Position numbers and translations under genes: made by a program
The notes under the pieces: generated by a model
The model's database searches: none
Told to the model about the DNA's origin: nothing
What the model saw: the letters and a program-made list of their open reading frames with translations, nothing else
Shown: positions 33,860 to 45,138 of the stretch, piece by piece
How positions within the stretch are numbered: position 1 is the first letter of the stretch
How the letters are laid out: each line of letters begins with the position of its first letter
Source: Eretmocerus hayati
Taxonomy: Eukaryota > Arthropoda > Insecta > Hymenoptera > Aphelinidae
Direction: 5' to 3'
NCBI GenBank assembly: GCA_029851415.1
Contig: CM056743.1
Coordinates: 28,656,405 to 28,720,404, forward strand
DNA: 64,000 bases

Positions 33860-35000
33860 GCGGAAGGGGTGAGGTGTGATGGGTGGGTGGATGGGTCATA
33901 GTGGGGTCTTAGGTTGGTAGATGGGTGGGTGGGTGGGTTGTTGGGTGAGTGGGGTTTCTGATCAGGTGGAAGGGTTGGTGGATGGATGGATGTACTTAGA
34001 CTTTAGTGATTTCGGCTGAAATCATTGAGGTCGAGACTTTTCACTAACACTGGTATTCATAGCCATTATAACCCCAAAGTTGAGAATTGATCCGCGGGTT
34101 AGGCGCTGTCATTGGAGAGGACAAAAAATGAGTTCAAGTCTGTGCTGTTCTGCTGCATTGGGACAACGTGAGCTGAATGATCAGACCATGGTTTATTCTT
34201 CTGCCACGTCGATAACAGTGCCTAATCCGCGGATCAATTCTTACCTCTCGAGTTACAACGACTATGAATACCAGTTTAAAATTCCAACTTTCACTAACGT
34301 TTTAGTGAAATTCTCATTTTCACTAAAACTTCAGTGGAATTTTCACTAAAGTTTCAGTGGAATTTTCACTAAAGTTTTGGAATTTTCACTAAAGTTTCAG
34401 TGAAATTTTCACTAAAGTTTGAGTAAAATTTTCACTAAAGTTTGAGTGAAATTTTCACTAAAGTTTCAGTGGTATTTTCACTAGAGTTTCAGTGGAATTT
34501 CCACCATAGTTTCAGTGCAATCCCTCCGAAATTCCAGTGAAACTTTCACTGAACTTCCAGTGAAAAATAAAAAAGTTTCAAATCTTTTCATTTGAGTCAT
34601 CTCAAGCCCATTTTCACTATTTCGTATTCCAACTTTTAAACCTTAAATTTCTAGTCTAGTTTCGTCCAATTCAATCTACTTCAATCTAGGTCGATCTAGT
34701 TCGGTCTACTTCTGTCTAACTCGGTGTAGTTGGGCTTAGACCAAGCCAATTCGTTTTAATTTGACCCAGCTCAGTCTGATTGAGTCTAGCTCATGATGAT
34801 TAGTTTTCGTTCGGTCTAATTCAGTCTAGTATGATGTACTACCGTCTAGATCGGTCTAATTCGATTTAGACCAAAATAGGCCGAAGAAGACCGGACTAGA
34901 CTTAATTGGACCAAACCAAACCGAACTAGATCGACCTATAGATTATAATAAACTGAATTGGACTGTACAAGACCATATTAGACTCCACTAGACTGAACTA
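33860..35000. repeat. Cluster of simple and degenerate repeats in gene B intron 2
   Basis: Four blocks follow one another. Bases 33860-34010 are GGTGGGTGGATGGGT-type repeats. Bases 34050-34272 are a small foldback (CTGGTATTCATAG and TTGATCCGCGG inverted). Bases 34280-34570 are about twelve copies of a 24-bp unit TTTTCACTAAAGTTTCAGTG. Bases 34660-35000 are 10-12-bp units of AGTCTAGTTCGGTCT that switch strand at about 34865. No gene is present. Confidence 0.75.
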
Positions 35001-35268
35001 GACTGAACCAAAGGTCAACTTATGCACACTGCACGTTAATTTGATATGACCTCGCTTTGATTACCCCTTCAGATATATGCCATGTAACAGAAGTTTTCCA
35101 GCCTAATCGATTAAACAATTATATACTAACTCAGCTAATTGCAAAGAAACTATACAACTCCTCAAAATTCATTATTGTTTACTGGAAGTTATATCTCCAC
35201 CATTAGCCAGTATAATTCAACCCGTGGCGTTCCTAGAATTCGACTTGGGGGAGGGGGGATTTAAGCTA

Positions 35269-35598
35269 ACCAGGAGAGGTCATCACATCCGGATCACGGA
35301 TTTGGCTGAAACTTTGGGAAAAGTCTTCTTTTCGTCCCAAAAGATGTAACCCAAAATTATAGACCCTAACGCTCAAGCGTTTCCGAGCTACAGCCATGGA
35401 CATTAGCATTGCAGGTATACCTATATGTATGATTTTTAACACGGGCCTATATGGGCAATGCTAATGTTCTTGGCTGTTGCTCGGTAACGCTTGAGCGTTA
35501 GGGTCTATAATTTTGGACTCCATCTTTTGGCGCCAAAAGAAGACTATTTCCAAAGTTTCAGCCAAATCCGTGATCCGGATGTGATGACCTCTCCTGGT
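35269..35598. mobile_element. 330-bp palindromic MITE, CTCAAGCG family
   Basis: ACCAGGAGAGGTCATCAC is mirrored at the right end. The inner blocks GGCTGAAACTTTGG, CCCAAAAGATG and AACGCTCAAGCGTTTCCGAGC recur inverted, around an AT-rich centre. The same internal blocks occur at 47371-47679 and in the interrupted copy at 56818-59222, defining one family. Confidence 0.85.
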
Positions 35599-36119
35599 AA
35601 GTAGGAGGTGGCGCGCGCTAATTCCTGCGTTTTCTTATATCTCACTTGTTCAAAATTTTTAGTTTTGGGGAAGGGGGTCGCCCCCATCACCCCCCCCCCC
35701 TGCTGCGAACGCTCATGAATTTAACACAACACGAATTTTGCGGACTATTTCAAAAACTTTATTTGGACACCTTGAATTGATCAGCAATCATTATTTTACA
35801 AATACTACTATTGAACTATAAAAGCATTTCTGGTGCCTATGACTTATCAAAAACATTTACAAGCCAAACGAGCGTTAGCGAGTAAGGCAAAAACGCTAGT
35901 AGTATACTAAAATTACAGAAAAATTTTATAGGATGCGAGTAGTAATCCCGAGCTCATGTTTTGAGCCATGGAACCAAATTACAAAGCCAGGGGAATGAAT
36001 TTGGTGATGAATTTCTGCTGTTAGGTCTTCATGAAATGACTCAAAAGATAATTGAGGGCGTTTCTGATGAAATTGAGAAACTCTAATATATATCTGACTT
36101 GATGATTTAAAATTTTCAG
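35599..36119. other. End of gene B intron 2
   Basis: Contains a run of about ten C at 35690, a GAGCGTTAGCGAG word shared with 20670, and the AT-rich acceptor region of exon 3. No gene is seen. Confidence 0.5.
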
Positions 36120-36986
36120 TTGATTTGTCAGTTAAACACCGACAGCAGGATCAACCTGATGAGATCCAGTGTAATGAATTTCAACCAATTGAAGGCATTA
36201 CGTGTGGAGGCACCTATAACATTCTTAACCAAGAAGTTCGCTCTGATGATGTTGATAGGGATCATGAAGACCAGGAAGCTGTCGTTTGTGAAATTTGCGG
36301 TGTCAGCATCAAATGGAGAGCAAATTATTGCAGGCATCTGATGAAACATACGGATGAGAGACGTTTCTTGTGTCATTTTTGTGGGAAAATGTTTAAAACC
36401 GGTCAAGGTCTGTCACGACACACAGAATCTCATCTGGATAGGAGACTTTTTACTTGTCAGATTTGTCACAAATCATTCAAAACAAGCAATGTTTTCAGTG
36501 CTCATGTAAGAACACACATCAATGAGTTTGCTTTTTCATGCACGTTATGTACCGAAAAATTCAAAATGAAAAGTAATCTCAATGCTCACATGAGAGATTC
36601 TCATCCAAACGAAGGACGTTACATATGTTCCCTTTGTGATGAAAAATTTCGTTTCAAATGTAATCTCAACAAACACTTGCGAAAGCATACAAACGAAAAG
36701 CTCTTCGAGTGTTCAGTTTGCAATAATTACTTCAGTACAAAATATACGTTGATTTCTCACATCAAAATTCACGAGAGAAAATCACTCTCTTGTAAGCTGT
36801 GTAACAAAAAATTTAGCTATGGTCCAGATTTGAGATTTCATGTTGAAAGTCATTACAAAAGACCGTCATCCTTCATTTGCTTGGTCTGTGGTAATCGATT
36901 CAAAACGCGCTACAATTTACGGAGACATTGTGAAAGCAACCACCGAGTTAATACAGTTGGAACTGAGGCAGACTCGACATCAGCAG
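36120..36986 (+). CDS. Gene B exon 3: eight C2H2 zinc fingers
   Basis: The exon is 867 nt between acceptor AAAATTTTCAG and donor GCAG|GTGAGG, phase 1 at both ends, and encodes 288 residues. After about 50 acidic residues come eight C2H2 fingers (residues about 130-350 of the assembled protein), all with C-x2-C and H-x3-4-H. The first is VVCEICGVSIKWRANYCRH-type; the last is FICLVCGNRFKTRYNLRRH-type. Fingers 2-8 align one to one with gene A; finger 1 matches the degenerate cluster there, so gene B is the better preserved copy. The DNA-contacting positions differ between the paralogues, suggesting different targets or none. With exon 1 the product carries a secretion signal; nuclear action would require uptake by another cell or use of an unseen start. 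Full product: 455 residues. Confidence 0.94.
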
Positions 36987-37922
36987 GTGAGGATACCAAC
37001 ATTTTTTGAAGTTATTTTTAATTCATTAATGTTAACTGGAAATAGTATCATTTCAAGTGACGATACAAGTGTATGCCCGAAAAGTTAGACTTACAATTGT
37101 TTGATTTCGATATTGGAGCACCACTTTCATCGGTTGCACTATATTCTGTAATATTAAAAACTGACCCGGGTACAGTCAAGACAAGTGCAAATGGCAGATT
37201 TAAAAGGGATAATACTACTTCAACACCATTTTTGGGCTCCCATGGGAAAATTAGGGTTTGTTGATCCTGTTAGGCTCAAAATTGTAGGTCCCCCTCAACC
37301 GGAGTGGAGGCGGAAGCTGGGCACCCGGGATATAAAAGTCAAATTCCTATAGGTCCCCCTCATGAAGGTGGATTTTGGTTGTTAGCAGCACGCTGCCACG
37401 CTGGCTCAGAGTATCTCAATTATACGGACAGGGTTCCATTCAGGCCGTCAAATTGTTGGATTGGTTACTGGGCATCAAAATAAAAACATTTGTCTGCTGA
37501 AACATTACTAAACAAATGAGCAAGTCCAAGAGGTTTCACACCATATATTTTTGACCATCCACTGACTTCCAAGACCGATCAAAAACCAAAATTTACAGAA
37601 ACAACTATCATCTCAAAACCATTTCCTACCAAATACATTCGTGATACCATACATTCGGGGAATCGTCTTTCGAGGAATAGGTGTTCACAAAAAGTACTCT
37701 CTGGGAAAATGTCCAACCGGGAAATAGAATTCGGGACAATGGTCGAAAACGCCGGGTACTGTCCCCTTTTATCAATATAACATGGAGTTCAAAGCCACAC
37801 TCGCAAATGCCCAATTACTTTTGAACTACAGCACGGACTATTAAGATTGCCGATTTGGACTTATGTTAAATAGTGATATATATTGCAATGCCGGCGTCAT
37901 TTGCTGTCGGCATTGCAAAATA

Positions 37923-38694
37923 CCGTCAAATTGGGTAAATTTGGTACGATTCCGTTACTTTTTATTTTCTTCGGCTCGGCATCTCAACATACATTGACAA
38001 AACCCACTTCTATTAGTGGTCAATCTCAAGCTTACAGTTTCAGCTTTCAATTGACGGGTTACAAAGTTCAATTTGATGAGTTTAAGCCGGAGCTATTAGC
38101 AGTTGAAGAAGTGTACCAAAGTTAGACCCCGACTGGGCAACTTTGGTACACTTACAAAATATTTCAACTCTACCGAGCACCATGTGAAGGAACTAATTTT
38201 AATCGTTTAGAAGTCTTATTTTAAGCTGTTTGAAACATTCTAAAACCTCGTAGACTATCACTCGACTCAAGGCAAAATTTCTAGAAGCTGTCATAGGAAG
38301 TTGTACTGGAGTTACCCTATCCTCATGCTTCTTACGGAGAGTGGGGTAACTTTGGTAAACTTTTTCATGGGTTTTTTCCCTGTTTTTCATTCATTAAAAT
38401 TCGCAATGCTATAAATACCCCAATATAACGATGGTTTCTTCAATATGATGATATATGTGGTCGAAATGTAGCATTATTCATCCGTAGATCGTTCCCGAAG
38501 AGCTTCAATAAACGAGTACAATCGTTCACGCGGGATCTACGGTGGCTCAAAACATTGTTTATGCGTGTGCCAAGAGGGGAGAATAGGTTTCGGAGCGATA
38601 GAATCGTTTACCTTGCCGAACGCAGCCCTGAAAGTCATTTTTTAGGGGTGTACCAAAGTTGCACCCACTGTACCAAAGTTACCCAATTTGACGG
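37923..38694. mobile_element. Tc1/mariner-type non-autonomous element, 772 bp
   Basis: TA (37921-37922), then CCGTCAAATTGGGTAAATTTGG; at the right end CCAAAGTTACCCAATTTGACGG, then TA (38695-38696). A TA duplication and long simple TIRs fit Tc1/mariner MITEs. Additional copies of TACCAAAGTT lie subterminally. No transposase frame. Inside gene B intron 3. Confidence 0.8.
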
Positions 38695-39122
38695 TAATTA
38701 AAAAAGTAATCGATACCCGCTGTGCAGAAAACTTTTTGAGGTCCTAGGACCGTTCGTTCATCATATTTTAAGGAATACAATTGGTAGAAAATCATTGAGG
38801 AAAGATTTTGAACACCATATTCAATGGACTATTTATTCCATGTGAAATAACACCACAGTCAAATTTTTAACCAGTAGTTGAATTTGGAAGACGGTACGAT
38901 TGATGATTGGTACGGTTTTCAACTAGGTAATTGATGAATTAGGCGCAAAGCGAGGCGGAAAGCCAACCAATAATCTACAATGGACATTCAACGTCACTCT
39001 GTAAAAGTAAACCAGTGGAATCACACTAGAAACCACGTCAGATCCACTCATTGAACGAATCTGGATTGTATGAACCAGGACCGGTATGAGTGAGTTTCAC
39101 TGTTTAACTTTCACAGAGACTC

Positions 39123-40520
39123 ACAAGAGGAGTCCGGGGGGCCTGGGTCACCAAATCTTGCCAAACTTTTTCCACTGTCTCGCATCACCTAGAATATGAA
39201 GAATCCAGAGTAACTCCATCGAATGGGCCTTCTGTCCAGAGCTACAAGCAAAAACGATAGCATTGTCAGTATATCTATACCACGTGGCCACGATATTTCT
39301 GGCAAAATTTGGAGGTTATTCCCAAACCCTGTGATTGTGCATGTATGTTTTGTCAGAAATATTGTAGTCACATTGGATATGAGTGACTCTGCGGAAAGTG
39401 GGATTTTTCGGGGCCAAAAATCGTCACCGGAGGTGATTTGGGCCAAAATAATTATTTCAGCCCCAAACGAGTTTCATTGGGCCGTTGCAGTTGGTTTCCA
39501 CTTGTTTTGGCACACAAAAGGAGTACCTAGAGTTACGTAGCTCAAAATTGAAGCCGGCCAAAGATATGTCGAGTTTAAGGGGTCGCGGAGGGGGACGGAA
39601 AGGACAGGGACGGAAAGGACATTTCGCCACTAAAATTATTCCCACGGCTCGACAACCACTCGTACACTCTTTTCCACATAGATTTGCTCTAATGCAAACG
39701 AACAAGTACTTCAAGAAAATGTGTTCCACAAAGGGATATAGCGCGTTGGGGAGGAGCACAACATGGGGACGGAAAGGACAGAAAACGTACGCCATTCTGA
39801 AAACACGTTTATGTGGTGCGCCTGGGTGCGGATTCGAGTTTTCGGCTACTGTTGCACACGAATGAGGTGTATTTGGTTATCTAGAAATCAACGTCATTGG
39901 TTAGAAAGGCTCGATAGACGATCGGGGACTTTGCCGACCTAATTAGTGTTGTGCGAGCAGATTTGGTGTAAACCTGTCTTCAAAATGTCGGATGTCCGTG
40001 CGCGAATCAAGCATGTAATTTTGACTCGCAAAGTGGCGGAACATATTATTTGAACTATAACAAATTAAAGTCCATAGCTACATATAGGGATTTTTGACTC
40101 TGCATATGCGACGTGATGAATTCAAAAGTTCAAGTTCGGTTTACTACAGGGGTTTACGGAAAGGACATTTGGACCCTTTATCAGGTACTACAAAATACAG
40201 GAACGTTACGGTCATCTCCAAAACTATCAACATAGCTGCTCACCAATAGAATACACCCTAGAAAATTGCTACAGTGCACATCCCGACCCTTAGGAACTCG
40301 GAGGAAAATGGAACACGGAAAATCCCACTTTCAACGGAATCACTGATATAACACTTCTTCAAATGGTCCTATGTAGGTAATGCTAATGACATGGGTTGTA
40401 GCTCTGTACAGGGAGCCCATTTCACAGAGTTACTCTGGATTCTTCATATTCTAGGTGGTACGAAACTGAAAAAAAAGTTTGGTGAGGTTTGGTGACCCGG
40501 ACCCTCTGGACTCCCCTTGT
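39123..40520. repeat. 1.4-kb foldback with ACAAGAGGAGTCC ends
   Basis: The left ACAAGAGGAGTCC and right GGACTCCCCTTGT are inverted, and the arms continue (GGTCACCAAA/TTTGGTGACC, GAATATGAAGAATCC inverted at about 40440, AAAGTGGGATTTT inverted at about 40320). Its middle, about 39680-40280, recurs in direct orientation at 44000-44580. The ends resemble those of the MITE at 47371. Confidence 0.75.
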
Positions 40521-40613
40521 CAGTGTTCATCAATACATTTTATTGGAAGAGTATTGGTTGATTTCGAGACTTCAAGTCTGATGGATGCTTAAAGAATCTA
40601 TTTATACTTCCAG

Positions 40614-40888
40614 AGTTGAATCGGAAGAGAATATTCAACTATCCAATGGAGTGTGAAAGAGCGCAGCAGCCAATGGTGGAAATAGAGGATCTCAAGCATG
40701 AGACTATGGATGAAAATGCTACAGGAGTTCAAGATCCTCAGCACCTCGAAGGAGGATCGGAAAATATCGAGGAAAACCACCAGAAAACCGAATTATCTAA
40801 GTCTGGTCGATTGTACATGGAACAATCCCTCGATGCATTAGGGATGCCTGCTTGCTCTTCAGGATTACAAAATGGTGATGATAAATGA
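40614..40888 (+). CDS. Gene B exon 4: acidic C-terminal tail
   Basis: Acceptor TTATACTTCCAG; the exon is entered in phase 1 (G plus AG gives Glu). It encodes 90 residues (LNRKRIFNYPMECERAQQP... ending SSGLQNGDDK) and a TGA stop at 40886-40888. It is rich in Glu, Gln and Asn. It aligns to gene A exon 4 at both ends (ELNR/ELDR, AQQP, LDALGM, C.SG.QNG), with a central segment about 18 residues longer. Intron 3 before it is 3.6 kb because of the mariner-type and foldback insertions. Confidence 0.88.
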
Positions 40889-41240
40889 ATATCGAACCAT
40901 AATATGGATTCGCGTATAAGAACGATGCGATTGCAACGTACGTGGCAACGCACATGAAATGATACCAGGGATTCCTGTTCATACGCGGTTGACTCATTAC
41001 AAGGAGTTGCCAGTGATGAAAATGTGCGGGAAGAAATAGGGCATCGGAAAGGGCGAAGTTCCGTTCCAGTCTTGGATTTTTCATGAAAACTTCAAGGAGC
41101 TTATTTAAAATCGACTGGGATCCCAGTGTATACAGATGACATTCATAAAAAAATTCTCCCGGACGAAGTTTCTATGGATAACTCAAAGAAACGGTTAATT
41201 ATGTTTTATACGACTCGTTTCCTCGCCGTATAAAACGGCA

Positions 41241-41344
41241 TATGCGTCTCGTGCCAAAAACCTTGTTCTTCACGATAACCTTGTTGAACACGTCCAACAA
41301 AGTTATCGCAAAGAACAAAGGTTTTTGGCACTCGACGCATAATA
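41241..41344. repeat. 104-bp hairpin
   Basis: TATGCGTCTCGTGCCAAAAA at the left arm pairs with TTTTTGGCACTCGACGCATA at the right; the arms are about 48 bp with a loop of a few bases. It lies between gene B and the foldback at 41469. Confidence 0.75.
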
Positions 41345-41468
41345 TACTATTTATTGACACGTCACGTGAAATCTTCTCATTAAATGCTCTTGACATCAAA
41401 GAGCCGAGCTTCTACATACGTTTACTAAGATGTCTCCATTTGTTAACAATTTTTTCGTTAACACTACT

Positions 41469-42942
41469 ACATATCGACGGCTTCTCGAAGAGTAACACCG
41501 AGCCACTTATGAATGCCGAAGACTAGCGTATTCTATTATCAACAACGAAGAAAAATACTTTTACTCATCAACTACGAAGACTAACACTTTTTCTCATGAA
41601 CGACGGAAAGTAACGCATTTTAGTATGAACGACGAAGCGAGTTGCCTGTCCTGCAGGGGCCAGATACAAGTCGTGAAGCTGTATGAATGTAAGTCTTCGT
41701 CATTGATAAGAAAAAAAGCACATTTTCTTCACAACGACGAAAGCTAACACTTTTTTCTTACCGAGGACAAAGACTAACACTTTTTCCTTGTGCCCGGTGA
41801 AGAATAGCACATTTTTCTTGTCAACGACGATGAGTAGCACAATTTTCTTATCAACGACAGAGTATAACACTTTTTCTTATGAACGACGAAGAGTAGCACA
41901 TTTTCGTATGGACGGCGAAGCGGATTGCTTGTCCTGCAGGGGTCAAATACAAGTCGTGAGGCTGGGTAGACGGATAGATGGACGAATGGATAGATGGATG
42001 AATGGATAGATGGACGGATAGGGTGGGGGGTTGATGGGATGGATGGATAGGATGGGTTGATACCATATCATCCATCAATCCCATCGAACCACGTACTACA
42101 TCCATCCCATCCGTCACATCCATCCATCCCATCCGTCACATCTTTCCATCCATCTTTTTCATCCATCCCATCCACCCATCCAGCCCATTCATCCATCCAC
42201 CCATCCACCCATCCAGCCCATCCATCCATCCTTTCCATCCACCTATCCAATCCACGCATCACATCCATTTCATCCATTCATCCCATCCATCACATTCATC
42301 CATTCATCCATGAATTCCATTCCATCCACCCATATAAACTATCCAACCATCCCCCTCAACCATCCCATCTATCCCAACCATTCATCCATCCCATCCATCC
42401 ACTCATCCACCCATCCCACCCATCCACTCATCCACCCATCCCACCCATCCATCACATTTATCACATCCATTTCATCTATCCAACAATCCATTACATCCAC
42501 CTATTTATCCAACCATCCACTTCAACCACTCCATCCATCCCATCCAACCATCCACTTCAACCGTTCCATCCATTCCATCCATTTCAATCATTCATCCATT
42601 CCAATCATTCACCCATCCCATCCATCCATTCTCCCATCCATCACATCCATCCCACTATCCACCCCATCCATCCATCTCATCCACCCCATCCACCCATCCG
42701 TTCATTCATCCAATTAATCCATACATGCATCCCACTCGTCCATTCCATCGATTCGCATCTCCCCATCCGTCCATTCATCCATTCATATAGCTTCACGACT
42801 TGAATCTGACTCCTGCAGGACAGGCAACCCGCTTGGTCATTCATACGAAAACGTGTTATTCTCCGTTGTTGATAAGAAAATGTGTTAGTCTCCGTCGTTC
42901 ATAACCGTCTCGGTGTTATACTTCGTAGGAGCCGTCGATATG
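41469..42942. repeat. Foldback enclosing spaced 30-bp repeats and a CCATC simple-repeat core
   Basis: ATATCGACGGCTTC... AACACCGAG at the left is mirrored by CTCGGTGTTA... GCCGTCGATAT at the right. The left subterminal zone (41520-41940) has about nine units of the type TTCTTATCAACGACGAAGACTAACAC. The block TGTCCTGCAGGGG(C/T)CA(G/A)ATAC occurs twice in direct orientation (41647, 41929) and once inverted (about 42810). The core is simple repeat. No gene. Confidence 0.8.
42057..42790. repeat. CCATCCATC simple-repeat core
   Basis: About 730 bases made of CATCC, CACCC and CATTC words. The long Ser/His/Pro/Ile frame across it is a consequence of the repeat. The preceding 41965-42056 is GATGGATGG on the same strand, so the core itself begins with a strand switch. 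Confidence 0.9.
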
Positions 42943-43999
42943 AGGTTCAGAGATTGGAAATCTTTACCAGAAATTTCGTGTGATGAGTCGGTGTAGAGAA
43001 ATTTTGTTTCTTTTAGTAAATTTTAATCAGAAGAAAATATGTATCTATAATTGATAACAGAACAATTCTATGAATCAGAAGAGAAGAAAGTGTCCACCGA
43101 TTCAAATGTAAGTGGACAAGAATTTCCATTCTGCAGCGAATAGACAAATAAGTTCATCTTCTCGTCCGTTGATAGTCAAATCGTTAGTCCACGAGGAAAG
43201 AGCAATAGGATTAATTGTTGGTCCGCTGCTACTCAAGTCACGGAGCTAGCTTGTACATGAACACGATCACCTGTATCTATAATGATCATGGTCATAGAGT
43301 TCTTCCCCTGTCTGAGAAACGTCCCATTCCTGTCCCGGAAACATTGCAAAAGTTTGGTCAAAATAGTGATATTTAGAGAATTACGACGTTTCAGTTATTA
43401 CTGATGCTGATTATATCTTTCATTACACAGGTCACTCATACTGAAGAAGCTCTCTCCGAGAATCCAGATACTTATTATTGAGAGACAGGTATCAGGGAGC
43501 GAGAACGAGAGAATACTGAATACACGTTGGACATAAGTACAAGGATGTAGAGCAAAGGATCGTATGACCTATTCAGAATGAAAATAGCCGCAGTTACGTT
43601 TCACACCAAATTGCATCGAGTGTACAACTATCATTTTTTTTCGATAATAAAAGTCGCATTCCACAACGACTAAAGTTCGTGTCAATTCCAACAGGAGACC
43701 GTTTTAGGAAGATCTTATACGAGTAAACGCAGATACTCGAGTCCGGGGATTAGATTTATAGGTAATTCTCACAACTCGTTGAAATCTGCCTAACAAAAAA
43801 TATTCTCAGGCATACATCTCAATAGGTAGATCCTGAAACGAAATTTATAAGACTCGATTCTTACCATTCGCGTGGAGTTACCCGTACGTGGTTTTGGTTT
43901 TGGCTCGGGTTTTGGCTTCTCCAGCCCCTTTCTCCAGAAACCTTATCTCATAAATGGTTCTAAGCCATGTGAATACATTTATGTATAGATGTACACAGA
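42943..43999. other. No gene recognised
   Basis: AT-rich DNA without recognisable frames, repeats or RNA genes. Confidence 0.45.
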
Positions 44000-44580
44000 A
44001 TAATGCTACCAAATACAACAAGAGAATGGGTTTCACAAAGCGATACAACGCATTAACCAGGAGTACAACATGGGGACGGACGGGACAAAAAATTTCGTAC
44101 GCCATTTTGAAAACACGGTTATGTGGTGCGCTCGGCTGCATAGATTCGAGTTTTTGGCTACTGTTGCCCGTCGACTAGGTGTATTTGGGTATTTGGATGA
44201 CAACTTCGTTGGTTGGAAAGGCTCAATAAGCGATTGGGGACTTTGCCGACCTTATAAGTGCTGTGCAAGCAGTTTTGGTTCAAACCCGTCTTCAAAATGT
44301 CGGATGGCCGTGCGCGAACTAAGCAAGTAATTTTGACCCACAAAGTGGTGGAATATGTTGTTTGAAGTATTACAAATTGAAGTCCATAGCTACATATAGG
44401 GATTTTTGACTCTGCATATGCGACGTGATGAATTCAAAAGTTCAAGTTCGGTTTACTACAGGGGATGGAAAGGACATTTGGACCCTTTATCAGGCACTAC
44501 AAAATACAGAAATGTTAGGATCGTCTACAAAACTATTAACATAGTTGCGGATCAATAGAATACACCCTAGAAAATTGCTA
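44000..44580. repeat. Direct duplicate of the 39680-40280 segment
   Basis: Colinear blocks include ACAACATGGGGACGGA, ATTTTGAAAACACG, GGGGACTTTGCCGACC, TCAAAATGTCGGATG, CTCTGCATATGCGACGTGA and ACATTTGGACCCTTTATC. Divergence is visible by eye but moderate. This copy lacks the outer arms of the 39123-40520 foldback. Confidence 0.85.
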
Positions 44581-45062
44581 TAAAGTCCATGCCAAGTCGT
44601 AGAAACGTGGGGGAGCTTGAAGCAGATACATCCAACTTTTGGCAGAATCACTCACATTTAAAGTCAGGAAAATACAGATTTTTTGCGATATGAAGTATGT
44701 GTGCATGAGTGGGAGCGTATTTTGTTCGCAGATTTTCTATGTTCGGACGAGATGATAAAAGTTGGCACGGGAATACCCAAAACATCTTTCGATGCTATCG
44801 GAGAGATATCAGTATCGAGGTCTCGAATCGTTGAGTACTGCTCGAACATATTTATTTCAAATATATCTAGGGGGCGTTCTGTAGTAGGGAAACCACAGCT
44901 CACTTTCAAGATTAATATATTCGGGGGACGAGAAAATGTTTTGTATAATACAGGGAACCATGGCACAGGCATAACACAGATGATCGAGCAATCTTCCTAC
45001 GTACAAGTGCTACATTTCTCACCATCAATCCAATAGTTCTACGTAGAACTCATCTTGTCGGG

Positions 45063-45138
45063 ATGAAGTTACTTCTACTCCTGTATTCGAGTCTACTCGT
45101 AGCTGCCATCGTTCACGCAGTACCTCAGAGTGGAAATG
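45063..45138 (+). CDS. Gene C exon 1: signal peptide
   Basis: The ATG at 45063 opens a 76-nt exon (25 codons plus one base) ending at GGAAATG|GTAAGA, phase 1. It encodes MKLLLLLYSSLLVAAIVHA then VPQSGN, an excellent secretory signal peptide with the likely cut after the HA. It shares the MKLL start and the phase-1 donor with genes A and B but is otherwise different. Linking it to exons 2-4, nearly 10 kb downstream, rests on phase and the absence of a better partner. Just upstream is an unassigned open frame (44683-45036) with no recognised domain. Confidence 0.7.

Noticed and set aside
41520..41940. CRISPR-like spaced repeats
   Set aside because: Units are diverged, spacers are of varying length and repetitive, and the context is a eukaryotic foldback element.
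42057..42803. 248-codon Ser/His/Pro/Ile-rich frame
   Set aside because: Translation of a CCATC simple repeat; it is open in several frames and has no non-repetitive content.
44683..45036. 117-codon frame just upstream of gene C
   Set aside because: No recognised domain or signal peptide; ends 26 bases before the gene C start codon, so more likely 5' flanking sequence.
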